Part shown: one piece after another, positions 15,421 to 27,199 of the stretch
How the letters are laid out: each line of letters starts with the position of its first letter
Position numbering within the stretch: position 1 is the first letter of the stretch
From: Nocardia inohanensis NBRC 100128
Lineage (GTDB): Bacteria; Actinomycetota; Actinomycetes; Mycobacteriales; Mycobacteriaceae
Reading direction: 5' to 3'
Assembly: GCF_001612945.1 (NCBI RefSeq)
Contig: NZ_BDBK01000001.1
Span: 1-64,000 of the forward strand
Length of the DNA stretch: 64,000 bases
The notes under the pieces: model-generated
What the model saw: only the letters and a program-made list of their open reading frames with translations
Told to the model about the DNA's origin: nothing
Database searches by the model: none
Position numbers and translations under genes: made by a program

Positions 15421-16125
15421 GTGATTCGTGGAGTGTGGGAAGAGGTGACGGCCGCCGTGGAGGTGCAAGAGTTGGGGATTCGCCGTATCGGGCTGGTCGA
15501 GGACCATGAGTCTGTCGCTATCGGGTTGAGCGCGATGTTGGCGCCCGAGGCGGATTTGGAGTTGGTGACCACCGCGGGGACGGTGGGGGAGTTGCTGGCC
15601 GCGGCGCCGCGGCTGGATTTGGTGGTGCTGGATTTGCGGCTCGCGGACGGGTCTTCGCCGGAGGACAACGTGCGGGCGTTGCGGGAGCGGGGGATCGAGG
15701 TTCTGGTGTTCACCGGGGCCGATAATCCGTTCATGGTGCGGGCCGCGGCCCGGGCGGGCGTGCTGGGGGTGGTACGCAAGTCCGAGGATGCGAAGACCGT
15801 GGTCAGCGCGGTGCGGCGGGCTGCCGGTGGCGAGCAGGTGGTGACCACCGATTGGGCGGCCGCCATCGATGGGGATCCGCAGTTGTCGAATGTGGGGTTG
15901 AGTCCGCGGCAGCAGCAGGTTTTGCAGCTGTACGCGTCGGGGGAGAAGGCTTCGCGGGTGGCCCGGATGACCGGGCTGTCCGAGCAGACGGTCAATGATT
16001 ATCTGGGGCGGATCCGGCAGAAGTACGCGGACGCGGGACGGCCCGCACCGACCAAGACCGATCTGTACAAGCGTGCGGTCGAGGACGGGTGGCTGCCCGT
16101 TCCCGAGCGGCACCCGCGCGCATGA
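15421..16125 (+). CDS. Response regulator, receiver plus LuxR/NarL-type HTH
   Basis: 234 residues from GTG 15421 (GTG 15445 is also possible). The receiver domain has VEDHESVAIGLSAML, the phosphoacceptor Asp in LVVLDLRLADGSS, and the conserved Lys in VRKSEDAKT. The HTH region SPRQQQVLQLYASGEKASRVARMTGLS, then TVNDYLGRIRQKY, is NarL/FixJ-like, with a longer C-terminal part (RPAPTKTDLYKRAVEDGWLP) reminiscent of actinobacterial RRs. It overlaps the kinase gene by ATGA. Target genes are unknown. Confidence 0.88.
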   Translation: MIRGVWEEVTAAVEVQELGIRRIGLVEDHESVAIGLSAMLAPEADLELVTTAGTVGELLAAAPRLDLVVLDLRLADGSSPEDNVRALRERGIEVLVFTGADNPFMVRAAARAGVLGVVRKSEDAKTVVSAVRRAAGGEQVVTTDWAAAIDGDPQLSNVGLSPRQQQVLQLYASGEKASRVARMTGLSEQTVNDYLGRIRQKYADAGRPAPTKTDLYKRAVEDGWLPVPERHPRA

Positions 16126-17408
16126 CCGCATCGAGCGCCCTCGACACCGCGCCGGTTCGGCGCTCGCTGCCCGCCGTGCACCAGTTCGTCCAGCGTTTGA
16201 CCGGTGGGCTGGCGATGGCCGACGACCCGGCCACCGCGGCCTACGACCGGATCATGCGGCGGCTCGGCATCTCGGTCGGCATCGCCGGAATCCTGGTGTG
16301 CTGCTTCGAATTGCCGGAGATCGCCGAACAGGGCCGGCTCGCCGCGCCCTGGTGGCCGGCGGTCTCCATGCTGCTGGCCTTCGGCTGGTATCCGATCATC
16401 GCGGTGGTGTCGGCGTTCGCCGGATCCAAGTACGTGCGCGTGGTATGCGGTTGTGCCGCAATAAGTTTCCTCGGCGCGCTCGCCACCGTCCCGTTCGCCC
16501 TGGATCTGCACAGCATCGATGCCACCACCGTGTGGCCCTACCGGGTGACCGCTTTGGCGGTGACCACGGCGGTGCTGGCCTGGCCGACCCGGCTGTCGGT
16601 GGCGTATCTGTTGGTCGCCACCGGCTCGGCCGCACTCTCCACCGTCTACACGGTCGCCCACGTGACGCCGCTGCTGGTGGTCGAGAACTTCTTGCGCGCA
16701 GCCGGTTTGGCGGCCCTGTTCGTCTGGTGCGGCACCGCCGCCACCGGCGCCGCCGCCCGTGTGGACCGCGAATCCGCCATCGCCAGCCGGCGCGCCGCCG
16801 CGGCCGCCGCCGCCCAGGCCCGCGACCGCGAACACGCCCGCTTCGCCGCGCTCATTCACGACGCGGTGCTCTCCACCCTGCTCGAAGCCTCCCGCGCGGG
16901 CGCGCAATCGGATGTGCTGCGCCGCCAATCCGAGCGCACCCTCGAACAACTCGACGGCTACAGCACCGAACGCGATCCGGACCTGCTCGACGCCCGCTCG
17001 GCCGTGCTGTTCCTGCGCACCGCCGTGCACGAGATCAATCCGAGCATCCGTTTCGCCACCCGCACCTGGCCGGGCTACGACGATCTGCGCATGCCCGTGC
17101 ACACCGCCAGCACCATCGCCGCCGCGCTCAGCGAAGCAGTCCGCAACAGCCTGCGCCACGCGCACGTGCCCGGACGCGAAGTGCGGCGCACCGTCACCGC
17201 CACCGTGTCGGCGGGCAGCATCCGTCTCGTCTTCAACGATGACGGCGCGGGCTTCGACCTCGCGGCCGTCTCGGCGGACCGGCTCGGGGTGTCGATGAGC
17301 ATTCTCGGGCGAATGCGGCAACTGGCGGGCGGTTCCGGATTCGTGGAGTCCGCGCCGGGCGAAGGCACCACCGTGACATTGGTCTGGGGTGGCGATGGTT
17401 CCCGTTGA
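16122..17408 (+). CDS. Membrane sensor histidine kinase of the NarL-type triad
   Basis: 428 residues, start ATG 16122 overlapping the regulator stop. About six hydrophobic segments fill residues 45-215. A charged helix ARDREHARFAALIHDAVLSTLLEAS carries the likely phosphoacceptor His (about residue 246) in an HisKA_3-like setting. The ATPase domain shows the N box EAVRNSLRHAH (about 340), the G1 box DDGAGFD (about 373) and GEGTTVTL. The sensing region is intramembrane and has no large external loop. The partner is the regulator upstream. Confidence 0.88.
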   Translation: MTASSALDTAPVRRSLPAVHQFVQRLTGGLAMADDPATAAYDRIMRRLGISVGIAGILVCCFELPEIAEQGRLAAPWWPAVSMLLAFGWYPIIAVVSAFAGSKYVRVVCGCAAISFLGALATVPFALDLHSIDATTVWPYRVTALAVTTAVLAWPTRLSVAYLLVATGSAALSTVYTVAHVTPLLVVENFLRAAGLAALFVWCGTAATGAAARVDRESAIASRRAAAAAAAQARDREHARFAALIHDAVLSTLLEASRAGAQSDVLRRQSERTLEQLDGYSTERDPDLLDARSAVLFLRTAVHEINPSIRFATRTWPGYDDLRMPVHTASTIAAALSEAVRNSLRHAHVPGREVRRTVTATVSAGSIRLVFNDDGAGFDLAAVSADRLGVSMSILGRMRQLAGGSGFVESAPGEGTTVTLVWGGDGSR

Positions 17409-18438
17409 TTCCCGCGTGCCGGAACTGGATCCGCGGTTCGGGCTGCGGGATCTGCTGGGCCTGCGCGGCCGGGCCGCCTGGCTGTTCCTGGTGATCTTGC
17501 AGGCGACCATCGTGCTCTACATGGTCCGCAATTTCGGTGAATCGCCGACCTGGGCCGCACTGCTCGGCACCCTGCTCATGCTGGGCGCGGCGGCATTGCT
17601 GCTGGTGGTCCCGGTGGATCCGCTGCCGCTGCCGATCGCGATCTTCACGGCGGCCGCGCCACCGGTGGCGACCGCCCTGACCACCATGTTCCCGGTACAT
17701 CCGCACGGCCAGCAGTCGGTGTGGTCGGCGTTCGCCTCTTCCTATGTATTCGCGGTGCTGGTGTTGCGCGGCCGGGTGCGCACCGCGTGGGTCGGCGTGC
17801 TGGCCACCGCGGGTGTGCTGCTGGCGGCCGGGCTCGGTGACAATCTCGAATCCCGCACCATCGTCGGATCGTTGATTCCGGTCGGCACGGTCACCGCCAT
17901 CACCGTGTTCGCCGCGGTCATGCGGCCCATGCAGCGCTCCCTGCGACTGCTGCGCGAGGACGCCATGCTGCGCGCCGCCGCCGAAGCCACCATGGCGGCC
18001 GCCGATAACGAACGCACCCGCCAGCTTTCGCGATTGGACCGGGTGGCGCGGCCGATCCTGGAACGCATCGCCGAGGGCGCGGAACTCTCCGCGGTCGAAC
18101 GCGAGGAATGCCGCCTGCTGGAAGCCGAACTGCGTGACGGCCTGCGCGCACCGCAACTGGTCACCGACGAGCTCAGCGGCGCGGCGCGCGGTGCCCGTTC
18201 GCGCGGCGTCACCGTGGTGCTGCTGGATGACGGCGGTTTCGCGGGCGTGCCGGAATGGGTGCGCAAACGTGTGATCGATGCCGCCACCAGGGAACTGGAC
18301 GCGGCCAATTCGGGATCCATCACGGTCCGGGTGCTGCCGCTGGGCCGCCGCGTGCTGGCCACGATCATGGCCGACGCGCCCGACAACGACCACCGCACCG
18401 AGATCGATACCGACGGCCGGGTCACCGTCATCGACTGA
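17395..18438 (+). CDS. Degenerate histidine-kinase-like membrane protein
   Basis: 347 residues, ATG 17395 (GTG 17389 possible), overlapping the kinase gene by 14 bases. The N-terminal half has about six membrane helices like the kinase before it. The C-terminal half keeps a helical DHp-like region (ADNERTRQLSRLDRVARPILERIAEG), but no H-D pair is present. An ATPase-like end (VTVVLLDDGGFAG, SGSITVRVLPLGRRVLATIM) lacks clear N and G boxes. It is probably a catalytically dead paralogue that modulates the kinase; this is inferred from the missing residues and gene order. Confidence 0.7.
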   Translation: MVPVDSRVPELDPRFGLRDLLGLRGRAAWLFLVILQATIVLYMVRNFGESPTWAALLGTLLMLGAAALLLVVPVDPLPLPIAIFTAAAPPVATALTTMFPVHPHGQQSVWSAFASSYVFAVLVLRGRVRTAWVGVLATAGVLLAAGLGDNLESRTIVGSLIPVGTVTAITVFAAVMRPMQRSLRLLREDAMLRAAAEATMAAADNERTRQLSRLDRVARPILERIAEGAELSAVEREECRLLEAELRDGLRAPQLVTDELSGAARGARSRGVTVVLLDDGGFAGVPEWVRKRVIDAATRELDAANSGSITVRVLPLGRRVLATIMADAPDNDHRTEIDTDGRVTVID

Positions 18439-18447
18439 CGGCTGGGC

Positions 18448-18936
18448 CTACTCGCCGGAGCCGGGCTTGTCCTTGTCCCAGTTGTTCGGCCGATCCCAGC
18501 GGGGCCCGCCCGCGCGCTTCATCTGATCGCGCAGCGCGCCCTGCACGGCCGCGCCGAGCCAGGAGTTCAGGCTCTGCCCGGACTGTGCCGCCGCTTCCTC
18601 GGCGCGCGATTTGATCTGCTCGACCAGGCGCAGGGTGACGCGGCTGATATCGCCGGTCATCTCCTCGAAGGTCGGCTGCGCTTCGTCATCGCCGGCGGCC
18701 TTGCGCACATCCACGTGCGCGTCGGTGCCGTCGACGGAGACGTGCACGGTGCGATCGGGCAGTGTGGCACTGACTTCGGTCGCCAGATCGGAGAGCGCGG
18801 CCAGCAGGACCAGCCGGGCCGAGTGCTCGGTGGCGGCGCCCAGGGCGGCCGCGGTGGCTTGGGTTTTCTCATCGCCCAGCGCGGCGGCCGCGATCAGGTT
18901 CTCGCGCAGCTGGGTGGTGTATTTGTCGAGGTTCAT
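18448..18936 (-). CDS. HicB-like ribbon-helix-helix protein
   Basis: 162 residues. The N-terminal 55 residues (MNLDKYTTQLRENLIAAAAL) resemble a small helical Clp-N-like region. A beta stretch DRTVHVSVDGTDAHVDVR follows. The segment ISRVTLRLVEQIKSRAEEAAAQSGQSLNSWLGAAVQGALR, seen in parts RVTLRLVEQIK and SLNSWLGAAV, is a HicB/Arc ribbon-helix-helix. No toxin-like gene is adjacent, so a chromosomal DNA-binding role is as likely as an antitoxin role. It is convergent with the kinase-like gene (9-base gap) and divergent from dapA. Confidence 0.8.
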   Translation of the reverse strand: MNLDKYTTQLRENLIAAAALGDEKTQATAAALGAATEHSARLVLLAALSDLATEVSATLPDRTVHVSVDGTDAHVDVRKAAGDDEAQPTFEEMTGDISRVTLRLVEQIKSRAEEAAAQSGQSLNSWLGAAVQGALRDQMKRAGGPRWDRPNNWDKDKPGSGE

Positions 18937-19041
18937 GACACCAGTGTGCTGTCATTCGTGACGTCATACAAGGCGCAGTTTGGCGTCATCGACAGGCGCG
19001 TCGCGCGAATCACCGTCGCCGGTGGCACGGTTCGGGTATAA

Positions 19042-22061
<3,020 letters not shown>

Positions 22062-22076
22062 AAACTGACGAACAAG

Positions 22077-22108
22077 GAGCGCCCCGCAGCAGTAGCTGCG
22101 GGGCGCTC
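22077..22108 (+). terminator. Strong hairpin terminator after rnj
   Basis: A perfect 14-bp stem (22077-22090 with 22095-22108) with loop AGTA, 15 bases after the rnj stop, followed by GTTCGTTGG. Confidence 0.9.
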
Positions 22109-22179
22109 GTTCGTTGGGGGGCGGAACGCGAAGCGGCCCAGGCGATTCGGGCTGCGAGCGCGCTTACCCACTTATGCAA

Positions 22180-22210
22180 AGTGCCCCGCGGCGTCGAGCC
22201 GCGGGGCACT
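22180..22210 (-). terminator. Hairpin terminator of the MTB12-like gene
   Basis: AGTGCCCCGCGGC (22180-22192) pairs with 22198-22210, a perfect 13-bp stem with loop GTCGA. On the minus strand it lies 12 bases past the stop and is followed by TTGCATAAG. Confidence 0.85.
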
Positions 22211-22222
22211 CGAGACCTGGCC

Positions 22223-22768
22223 TCAGTCCTGGCAGGCGGCCGAGTCGAGCTTGGCGGTCTTGACGATGCTGCACGCGTAGTTGTGGTCGATCTTCCAGTC
22301 GGTGCCGGAGGCTACGAAGGTGACCTTGGCGTCGTCGACGTTGCTGCCGTCCATGGTGACCTTGGCCTTGGCTACCAGCTTGCCGTCCGACGGCTCGCCG
22401 ACCTCGGTGATCTGGATCTTGACCTTGTTCGCCTTGGCCGCGTCGACCAGTTTGACGGCCAGGTTAGGGTCCAGGTCGACGTTCTCGATCATGGCGGCCT
22501 TGGACTTGGCGTCCACGGACGGATCGAACGCCTTGGTGATCTTGTCGTTCAACTCCTGCACGGTGGGCTTGGGCAGGTTCGGGACGGTGGTGGTGGTCGG
22601 CGGCTCGCCCTCGGCGTTCTCACCGCCGGCGCTCTCGAACTTGGCGGCGCTGGTTGAGGTTGCGGCGGACTTGCCGGACTCGGCCTCACTGGAGCTACAG
22701 GCGACCATGGCGAATGCCGAGGCGGCCAGCGCGAGTGCGGCGGTGGCGCGGAAAACGGTGTGCTTCAA
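22223..22768 (-). CDS. MTB12-like secreted lipoprotein
   Basis: 181 residues. The signal peptide MKHTVFRATAALALAASAF ends in a lipobox MVAC, so the mature Cys would be acylated. A Ser/Ala/Thr linker is followed by the domain PTVQELNDKITKAFDPSVD, then NLAVKLVDAAKANKVKI, KVTMDGSNVDDAKVTFVASG and WKIDHNYACSIVK. This matches the fold and order of the mycobacterial low-molecular-weight antigen MTB12 family. The C-terminal cysteines may form a disulfide. It is a cell-envelope protein of unknown function. Confidence 0.85.
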   Translation of the reverse strand: MKHTVFRATAALALAASAFAMVACSSSEAESGKSAATSTSAAKFESAGGENAEGEPPTTTTVPNLPKPTVQELNDKITKAFDPSVDAKSKAAMIENVDLDPNLAVKLVDAAKANKVKIQITEVGEPSDGKLVAKAKVTMDGSNVDDAKVTFVASGTDWKIDHNYACSIVKTAKLDSAACQD

Positions 22769-22801
22769 CGAATTTCTCCCCGTGATTTCGGAATACCCGG
22801 C

Positions 22802-23203
22802 TTATACCGCGTGATTGGACGTGCACGCCCATTTGACGATGGTGGCGTCATTGCCCCGGTTCGCGGCCGTCGCCGCCGACCGTGCCGCACGCACCGTCGC
22901 CGCGGCCCCGCCGGTGTACTGGCGAGCGGAGCGCGAGTAGGCGACCGCGCCGCAGCCGTTGGACCACGAGGCCAGCGTCTTGCAATCGCCGGGACCGCAG
23001 GTCTGCTGGGAATTGCTGCGCGCCTCACCCATCGACAAGTAGTCCAGGCTGGTGCCGATATTGCCGGTCGAGGGCGATACCGAGATCGCGCCGAAATAGA
23101 CCGGAGCCGCGCTCGCCGAACCCGCGCTGACCAAAAGTGAACCGACGGTCGCAGCGATCGCGACGGCGCCGGTGACGAACTTCTTCAATTTGATGCCCTT
23201 CAT
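22802..23203 (-). CDS. Secreted DUF4189 protein
   Basis: 133 residues from ATG 23203. The signal peptide MKGIKLKKFVTGAVAIAATV has a likely cleavage after ASA (SAGSASAAPVYFGA). The mature domain has YFGAISVSPSTGNIGTSLDY, ARSNSQQTCGPGDCKTLASWSNGCGAVAYS and a terminal Cys. The regular cysteines and the GCGAVAYS motif mark the DUF4189 family, common in Nocardia and mycobacteria. Its function is unknown and it is probably extracellular. The next ORF on the strand starts 33 bases later, so the two exported proteins may be co-transcribed. Confidence 0.87.
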   Translation of the reverse strand: MKGIKLKKFVTGAVAIAATVGSLLVSAGSASAAPVYFGAISVSPSTGNIGTSLDYLSMGEARSNSQQTCGPGDCKTLASWSNGCGAVAYSRSARQYTGGAAATVRAARSAATAANRGNDATIVKWACTSNHAV

Positions 23204-23254
23204 GTGCACACGGCCCACGACCCGATGGACCGACTGATCAAGCTACCGATACAA

Positions 23255-23299
23255 ATTGGTTGACGCCAATCCGAAACGTCTCGCACAAAAGAGGTTTCG
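23255..23299. promoter_or_regulatory. Two inverted repeats upstream of the DUF4189 gene
   Basis: ATTGG-TTGACG-CCAAT (23255-23270) and CGAAAC...GTTTCG (23272-23299, with an inner CTC/GAG match) follow each other in the divergent gap 23204-23379. They may be operators; the regulator is unknown. Confidence 0.3.
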
Positions 23300-23367
23300 T
23301 ACCCGCATTTCCATCCGGAATCATGCGGACCGGCGAGGGGTACTGTGCACGGCCGGTAATGTCCGAT

Positions 23368-23373
23368 TAGGGT
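23368..23373 (+). promoter_or_regulatory. Leaderless -10 element TAGGGT
   Basis: TAGGGT is followed by six bases and ATG 23380. Confidence 0.5.
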
Positions 23374-23379
23374 GACCTC

Positions 23380-23997
23380 ATGAGCATGGCCCAACGGGAA
23401 CGCCAAGCATTGGTGCAGGCGATGGCCGCCGCCGGTCCGGATGCCCCCACCCTCTGCGGTGAGTGGACGACCCGCGACCTGGCCGCCCACCTGATCGTCC
23501 GGGAACGCCGCCCCGATGCCTCCGCGGGCATTCTCGTCAAACCCCTCGCGTCCTACCTGGACGGCGTGCAGAGCCGCGTCGCCCAGCGCCCCTACCCGCA
23601 GCTGCTGGACGTGGTGCGCAACGGCCCGCCCTGGTACCTGCGCCCGATCGACGCGCTGCTGAACACCACCGAGATGTTCGTGCACCACGAGGACGTGCGC
23701 CGGGGCGCGCCCGGCTGGGAACCGCGCGAACTGCCCGCCGCCGATGAGGATCAGCTCTGGAAAGTGCTGAAGGGCTTGGCGCGCATGGCATATCGCAAAT
23801 CACCGGTTACCGTCGAGCTGGCTGCCCCCGACGGCCGCCGCACGGTCGCGCACCGCGCCGGCGAGCGCACCGTCGTGCTCACCGGGCCGCCCTCGGAACT
23901 GCTGCTGCACGCCTTCGGGCGCAACGAGGTCCGCTTGACCGCCACCGGTGATCCGGCCGACGTGAACGCCGTGCACGCGCTCGACCGCAGCGTCTGA
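23380..23997 (+). CDS. TIGR03085-type protein (DinB/maleylpyruvate isomerase N-terminal fold)
   Basis: 205 residues. AQRERQALVQAMAAAGPDAPTLCGEWTTRDLAAHLIVRERRP gives the family marks LCGEWTTRDLAAHLIVRE, with a His of the metal site. Further His residues are in TEMFVHHEDVRRG. This actinobacterial family has a DinB-like four-helix bundle with a putative metal site, and its activity is unknown; thiol-dependent chemistry is known for relatives. Start ATG 23380 follows a TAGGGT leaderless promoter. Such genes often lie near ftsK or rnj in related genomes (recalled). Confidence 0.85.
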   Translation: MSMAQRERQALVQAMAAAGPDAPTLCGEWTTRDLAAHLIVRERRPDASAGILVKPLASYLDGVQSRVAQRPYPQLLDVVRNGPPWYLRPIDALLNTTEMFVHHEDVRRGAPGWEPRELPAADEDQLWKVLKGLARMAYRKSPVTVELAAPDGRRTVAHRAGERTVVLTGPPSELLLHAFGRNEVRLTATGDPADVNAVHALDRSV

Positions 23998-24123
23998 CCG
24001 TCCACCTGACGGGATCGGGTTCCCAATCCGGTTGGCGGCGCCGCTGCCGATCATGAAACGATCACGCGACGAGCGGTAGCTTTCGTGATCGGCAGAGAGC
24101 CCGTGTGTGATGAGGTGGTCGCA

Positions 24124-27087
24124 ATGTCTTGGCAACTGACGGTTCTCGGACCGGTCGAGTTGAGGTGTGCGGGCGCGCCGGCCGCGCCCATGCCGCCCAA
24201 GCAACAGGCCGCCCTGGTCATGCTGGCGTGGGCGCGCGGGCGCACGGTATCGGTCGAGGAACTGGTCGACGGCATCTGGGGTGCGGATCGGCCGTCCTCG
24301 GCGGTGGGGGCGCTGCGCAATTACGCGTGGGCGCTGCGCAAGCAGCTGGCCGTGCGCCCGGGGACGCTCGAATTGACCTCCGAGACCCGGGGTTACCGGC
24401 TGTGCGGGCCCGTCGAACTCGATATCGACCGGGTCGAGAGCTTCCGCGCCGAGGTCGAACACACCCGCGCCGCAGGGCATCTCGAACATACCGAGGCAGC
24501 GGTGCGGGCCGCGCTCGAGCAATGGCGGGGCGATCCGCTGACCGGGGTGCCGGGTCCGTGGGCGGCCGCCGAACGCGCCCGGCTGCGGCGCTTGCGGCTG
24601 ACCCTGGAAGAGGATCTGCTCGAGATCACCGTGCAGCGCGGCGACTATTCGCGCGCCGTCGCCGATCTGACCGCGTTGATCACCGCCGATCCGCACAGTG
24701 AACGCTTGCGCGCACTGCTGATGACCGCGCTGTACCGGGCCGGGCGGCGGACCGAGGCGCTCGAGGAGTATCAGCGCATCCGGCGGGTGCTGGTGTCGGA
24801 GCAGGGCATCGAACCCGGACCGGTGCTGCTGGAATTGCATCGGCAGATCCTGGCCGACGAGCTGCCCGGGACCGATACGGTCCCGTTGGCGGTGGCCGCG
24901 CCCAAACCGGCCCAATTGCCGCCCGACGCAGCCGATTTCACCGGACGCCAGGAGATGGTGCGGGAACTCTGCGCCCTGCTGTCGGGCGTATCCGCTCGTC
25001 CCGCCGCGCTCGTCGACGCCGGTGATCACGGGGCCGGTCGCGTGGACGGTGGTCAGGGCGAGAGCGCTCCGCCGCTGCTGGCCCTCTCCGGAATGGGCGG
25101 CGTCGGCAAGACCACCCTGGCACTGCATGTGGCGCACCGGATCCGGGATCACTATCCGGACGGTCAGCTGTATGTGGACCTCTACGGCGCGGGGGAGGAA
25201 CCGGCCGACCCGGAACACGTCCTGGGGGCGTTCCTGCGTGCGCTCGGGGTGCCGCAGCGTGAAGTCCCGGCCGGGGCCGCCGAGCGCGCCGCGCTGTTCC
25301 GATCCGCCATGAGCGGCCGCCGCATGCTGATCCTTCTGGATAATGCCGCCGACGCGGCCCAGGTGGTGCCGCTGCTGCCGGGTGAGCCCGGATGCGCGGT
25401 GCTGGTCACCGCGCGCCGGCCGCTGACCGCGCTGCCCGGGGTGCGCACGGCGGCGCTCAAGGTGCTCGATATCGCCGAAGCCGTAGCGCTTTTCACCCGG
25501 ATCGTGGGCACGGACCGGGTCGCGGCCGAACCCGTGGCCGCCCGCCGCATCGTCGAACTCTGTGGTCTGCTGCCGATGGCGGTGCGGATCGTGGCCGCGC
25601 GAGTGGCGGCCCGGCCGCAGTGGACGCTGATCTCCGAGGCCGATCGCCTGGCCGCCGACCGGCACGACTTGGACCGCTTCCGCGTCGGTGACCTGGCGCT
25701 GACGGCGGCCTTCCGGGCCGGATACGCCCAACTCCCCGCCGATGCCGCCCGCGCCTTCCGCCTGCTCGCCATGGCGGATCTGCCCGATCTGTCCCTGGCC
25801 GCGACCTCCGCCGTACTCGACACCACCGAGCCCATGGCCGAGGACCTGTGCGAGGAGCTGGTGGATCGCGGCATGCTCGAGACGGTGGGGCGCGGCCGCT
25901 ACCACTACCACGATCTGATGCGCCTGTTCGCGCTCGGCCACCGCGCGGAGGCCGGCGTGGATGTCACCGCGCGCCTGCTCGACTACTACCTGGCCACCAT
26001 GAAAGCCGTGCTGCGCGTACGGCATCCGGGTCTGCGGCTGCGGCTGGCCCCGACCGGGCATCCGGGCACCCGTGTGATCGGGTTGGACGTCACCTGCGAT
26101 TTCCTGCATGTCGAGCGCCGCAATCTGGTGGCGCTGTACCGGCTGGCCGCGGCCGGCGAGCCGCATCACCGCACCGTCGCCGCGGATCTCGCGCTGGCCG
26201 TGGGGGAGACCATGCTGGCCGGGGATTCGACCGTCGATATCGAGAGAGCCCTGGAAGAGCTGATCCGCGCCGCCGAACTCGACGGCAATGCGGTGGCCGC
26301 GCAGCGAGCCCGGCTGGCTCTGGTCTTCGCCCTGGTCGCCGAGTTCGGTGCACCGGACCGCGCGGCCGTGCACGTGCAGCGGCTGCTGGACGAGGTCGAT
26401 CCCGAGGCCGAACCCTGGGTCGCGGGCTGCGCGCACCTGTTCGCCGGCGTGGTCGCCCTGCATCAACGCGATCCGAAGCGGGCCGCCACGCATTCCGCCG
26501 CCGCGCTGCGTCATTACCGCGCCGGCGCCAGCCCCGAATGCGTGCGTGTCGCGTATTCGTTCCTCGCCCAGGCGTATTCGGCCGCCGGCCGCCACCGCGA
26601 TTCGCTGGCCGCCGCCGCACGGGCCGTGGTCGGCGACAGCCATCCGGGCACCCGCCGCAATGTCATGTGGGCGCTGACCGAAGCCGCGTGGGTGATGAGC
26701 AGCGAAGGCGAAGCCGAACTCGGCACCTATCTCTTCGATCTGGCCCTGCACGCCGCCCAGCGCACCGGCAGCTCCCGCTTCGAATCCACCATCCACACCC
26801 GCGCCGCCCTCGCCCACCTCAGCGCGGGCCGGCTGTCCCAAGCCGCCGAACAGGCCGAACGCGCCGAAGCCACCCGCGATTCCGGCCGCATCGACAACCT
26901 GCACACCTACAACATGCTGGTCCGCTATACCGCCCTGCGCCGCCTCGGCCGCAATGTCGATGCCGCCGAATGCTATCGGGCCGCCACCGACGAGATCCCC
27001 GACTTCGATGCGGCCCTCAGCCGGTGGTCGGCTATCGCCCGCAGTCCCAAAACCCAACCGGCTCCCCGCCTCCCGGCCATCCACTGA
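24124..27087 (+). CDS. SARP-type regulator with NB-ARC and TPR regions (AfsR-like)
   Basis: 987 residues. Residues 1-95 are an OmpR-like winged helix (LTVLGPVELRCAGAP, VEELVDGIWG). Residues 96-250 are the BTAD domain (VESFRAEVEHTRAAG, ALYRAGRRTEALEEYQRIRR). The NB-ARC ATPase has the P-loop SGMGGVGKTTLALHV (about 325-338), MLILLDNAADAAQVVPLLPG, and LPMAVRIVAARVA. The C-terminal 400 residues are TPR-like helices. Start ATG 24124 has GAGG upstream; GTG 24085 is possible. Relatives activate secondary-metabolite genes, but no cluster is adjacent here. Confidence 0.9.
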   Translation: MSWQLTVLGPVELRCAGAPAAPMPPKQQAALVMLAWARGRTVSVEELVDGIWGADRPSSAVGALRNYAWALRKQLAVRPGTLELTSETRGYRLCGPVELDIDRVESFRAEVEHTRAAGHLEHTEAAVRAALEQWRGDPLTGVPGPWAAAERARLRRLRLTLEEDLLEITVQRGDYSRAVADLTALITADPHSERLRALLMTALYRAGRRTEALEEYQRIRRVLVSEQGIEPGPVLLELHRQILADELPGTDTVPLAVAAPKPAQLPPDAADFTGRQEMVRELCALLSGVSARPAALVDAGDHGAGRVDGGQGESAPPLLALSGMGGVGKTTLALHVAHRIRDHYPDGQLYVDLYGAGEEPADPEHVLGAFLRALGVPQREVPAGAAERAALFRSAMSGRRMLILLDNAADAAQVVPLLPGEPGCAVLVTARRPLTALPGVRTAALKVLDIAEAVALFTRIVGTDRVAAEPVAARRIVELCGLLPMAVRIVAARVAARPQWTLISEADRLAADRHDLDRFRVGDLALTAAFRAGYAQLPADAARAFRLLAMADLPDLSLAATSAVLDTTEPMAEDLCEELVDRGMLETVGRGRYHYHDLMRLFALGHRAEAGVDVTARLLDYYLATMKAVLRVRHPGLRLRLAPTGHPGTRVIGLDVTCDFLHVERRNLVALYRLAAAGEPHHRTVAADLALAVGETMLAGDSTVDIERALEELIRAAELDGNAVAAQRARLALVFALVAEFGAPDRAAVHVQRLLDEVDPEAEPWVAGCAHLFAGVVALHQRDPKRAATHSAAALRHYRAGASPECVRVAYSFLAQAYSAAGRHRDSLAAAARAVVGDSHPGTRRNVMWALTEAAWVMSSEGEAELGTYLFDLALHAAQRTGSSRFESTIHTRAALAHLSAGRLSQAAEQAERAEATRDSGRIDNLHTYNMLVRYTALRRLGRNVDAAECYRAATDEIPDFDAALSRWSAIARSPKTQPAPRLPAIH

Positions 27088-27168
27088 CCGGTCTTCTCGG
27101 CATCCGCTGCCGGGCGATCTCGTCATCTCGCAGTCTTCACGGCCGCCCCATCTCGCCCGCCGAAGTGG

Positions 27169-27199
27169 GATTCCGGCCGGGCGCGCGCCGGGATGACGA
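27169..27199. repeat. REP-like imperfect palindrome
   Basis: ATTCCGGC and GCCGGGAT form an almost perfect inverted pair around GGGCGCGC, followed by GACGA. The shape resembles the short dispersed palindromes (ATCCCGGC...GCCGGGATGACG) common between genes in many high-GC genomes. Only one copy is seen in this window, so repetition is not demonstrated. The remainder of the 305-base gap 27088-27392 contains an 8-bp palindrome GTGATCAC (27271-27278) and a repeated GGTGCACGCC, and no gene. Confidence 0.35.

Noticed and set aside
18448..18936. HicAB toxin-antitoxin locus
   Set aside because: Only the HicB-like RHH gene is seen. No HicA-like small RNase frame lies on either side.
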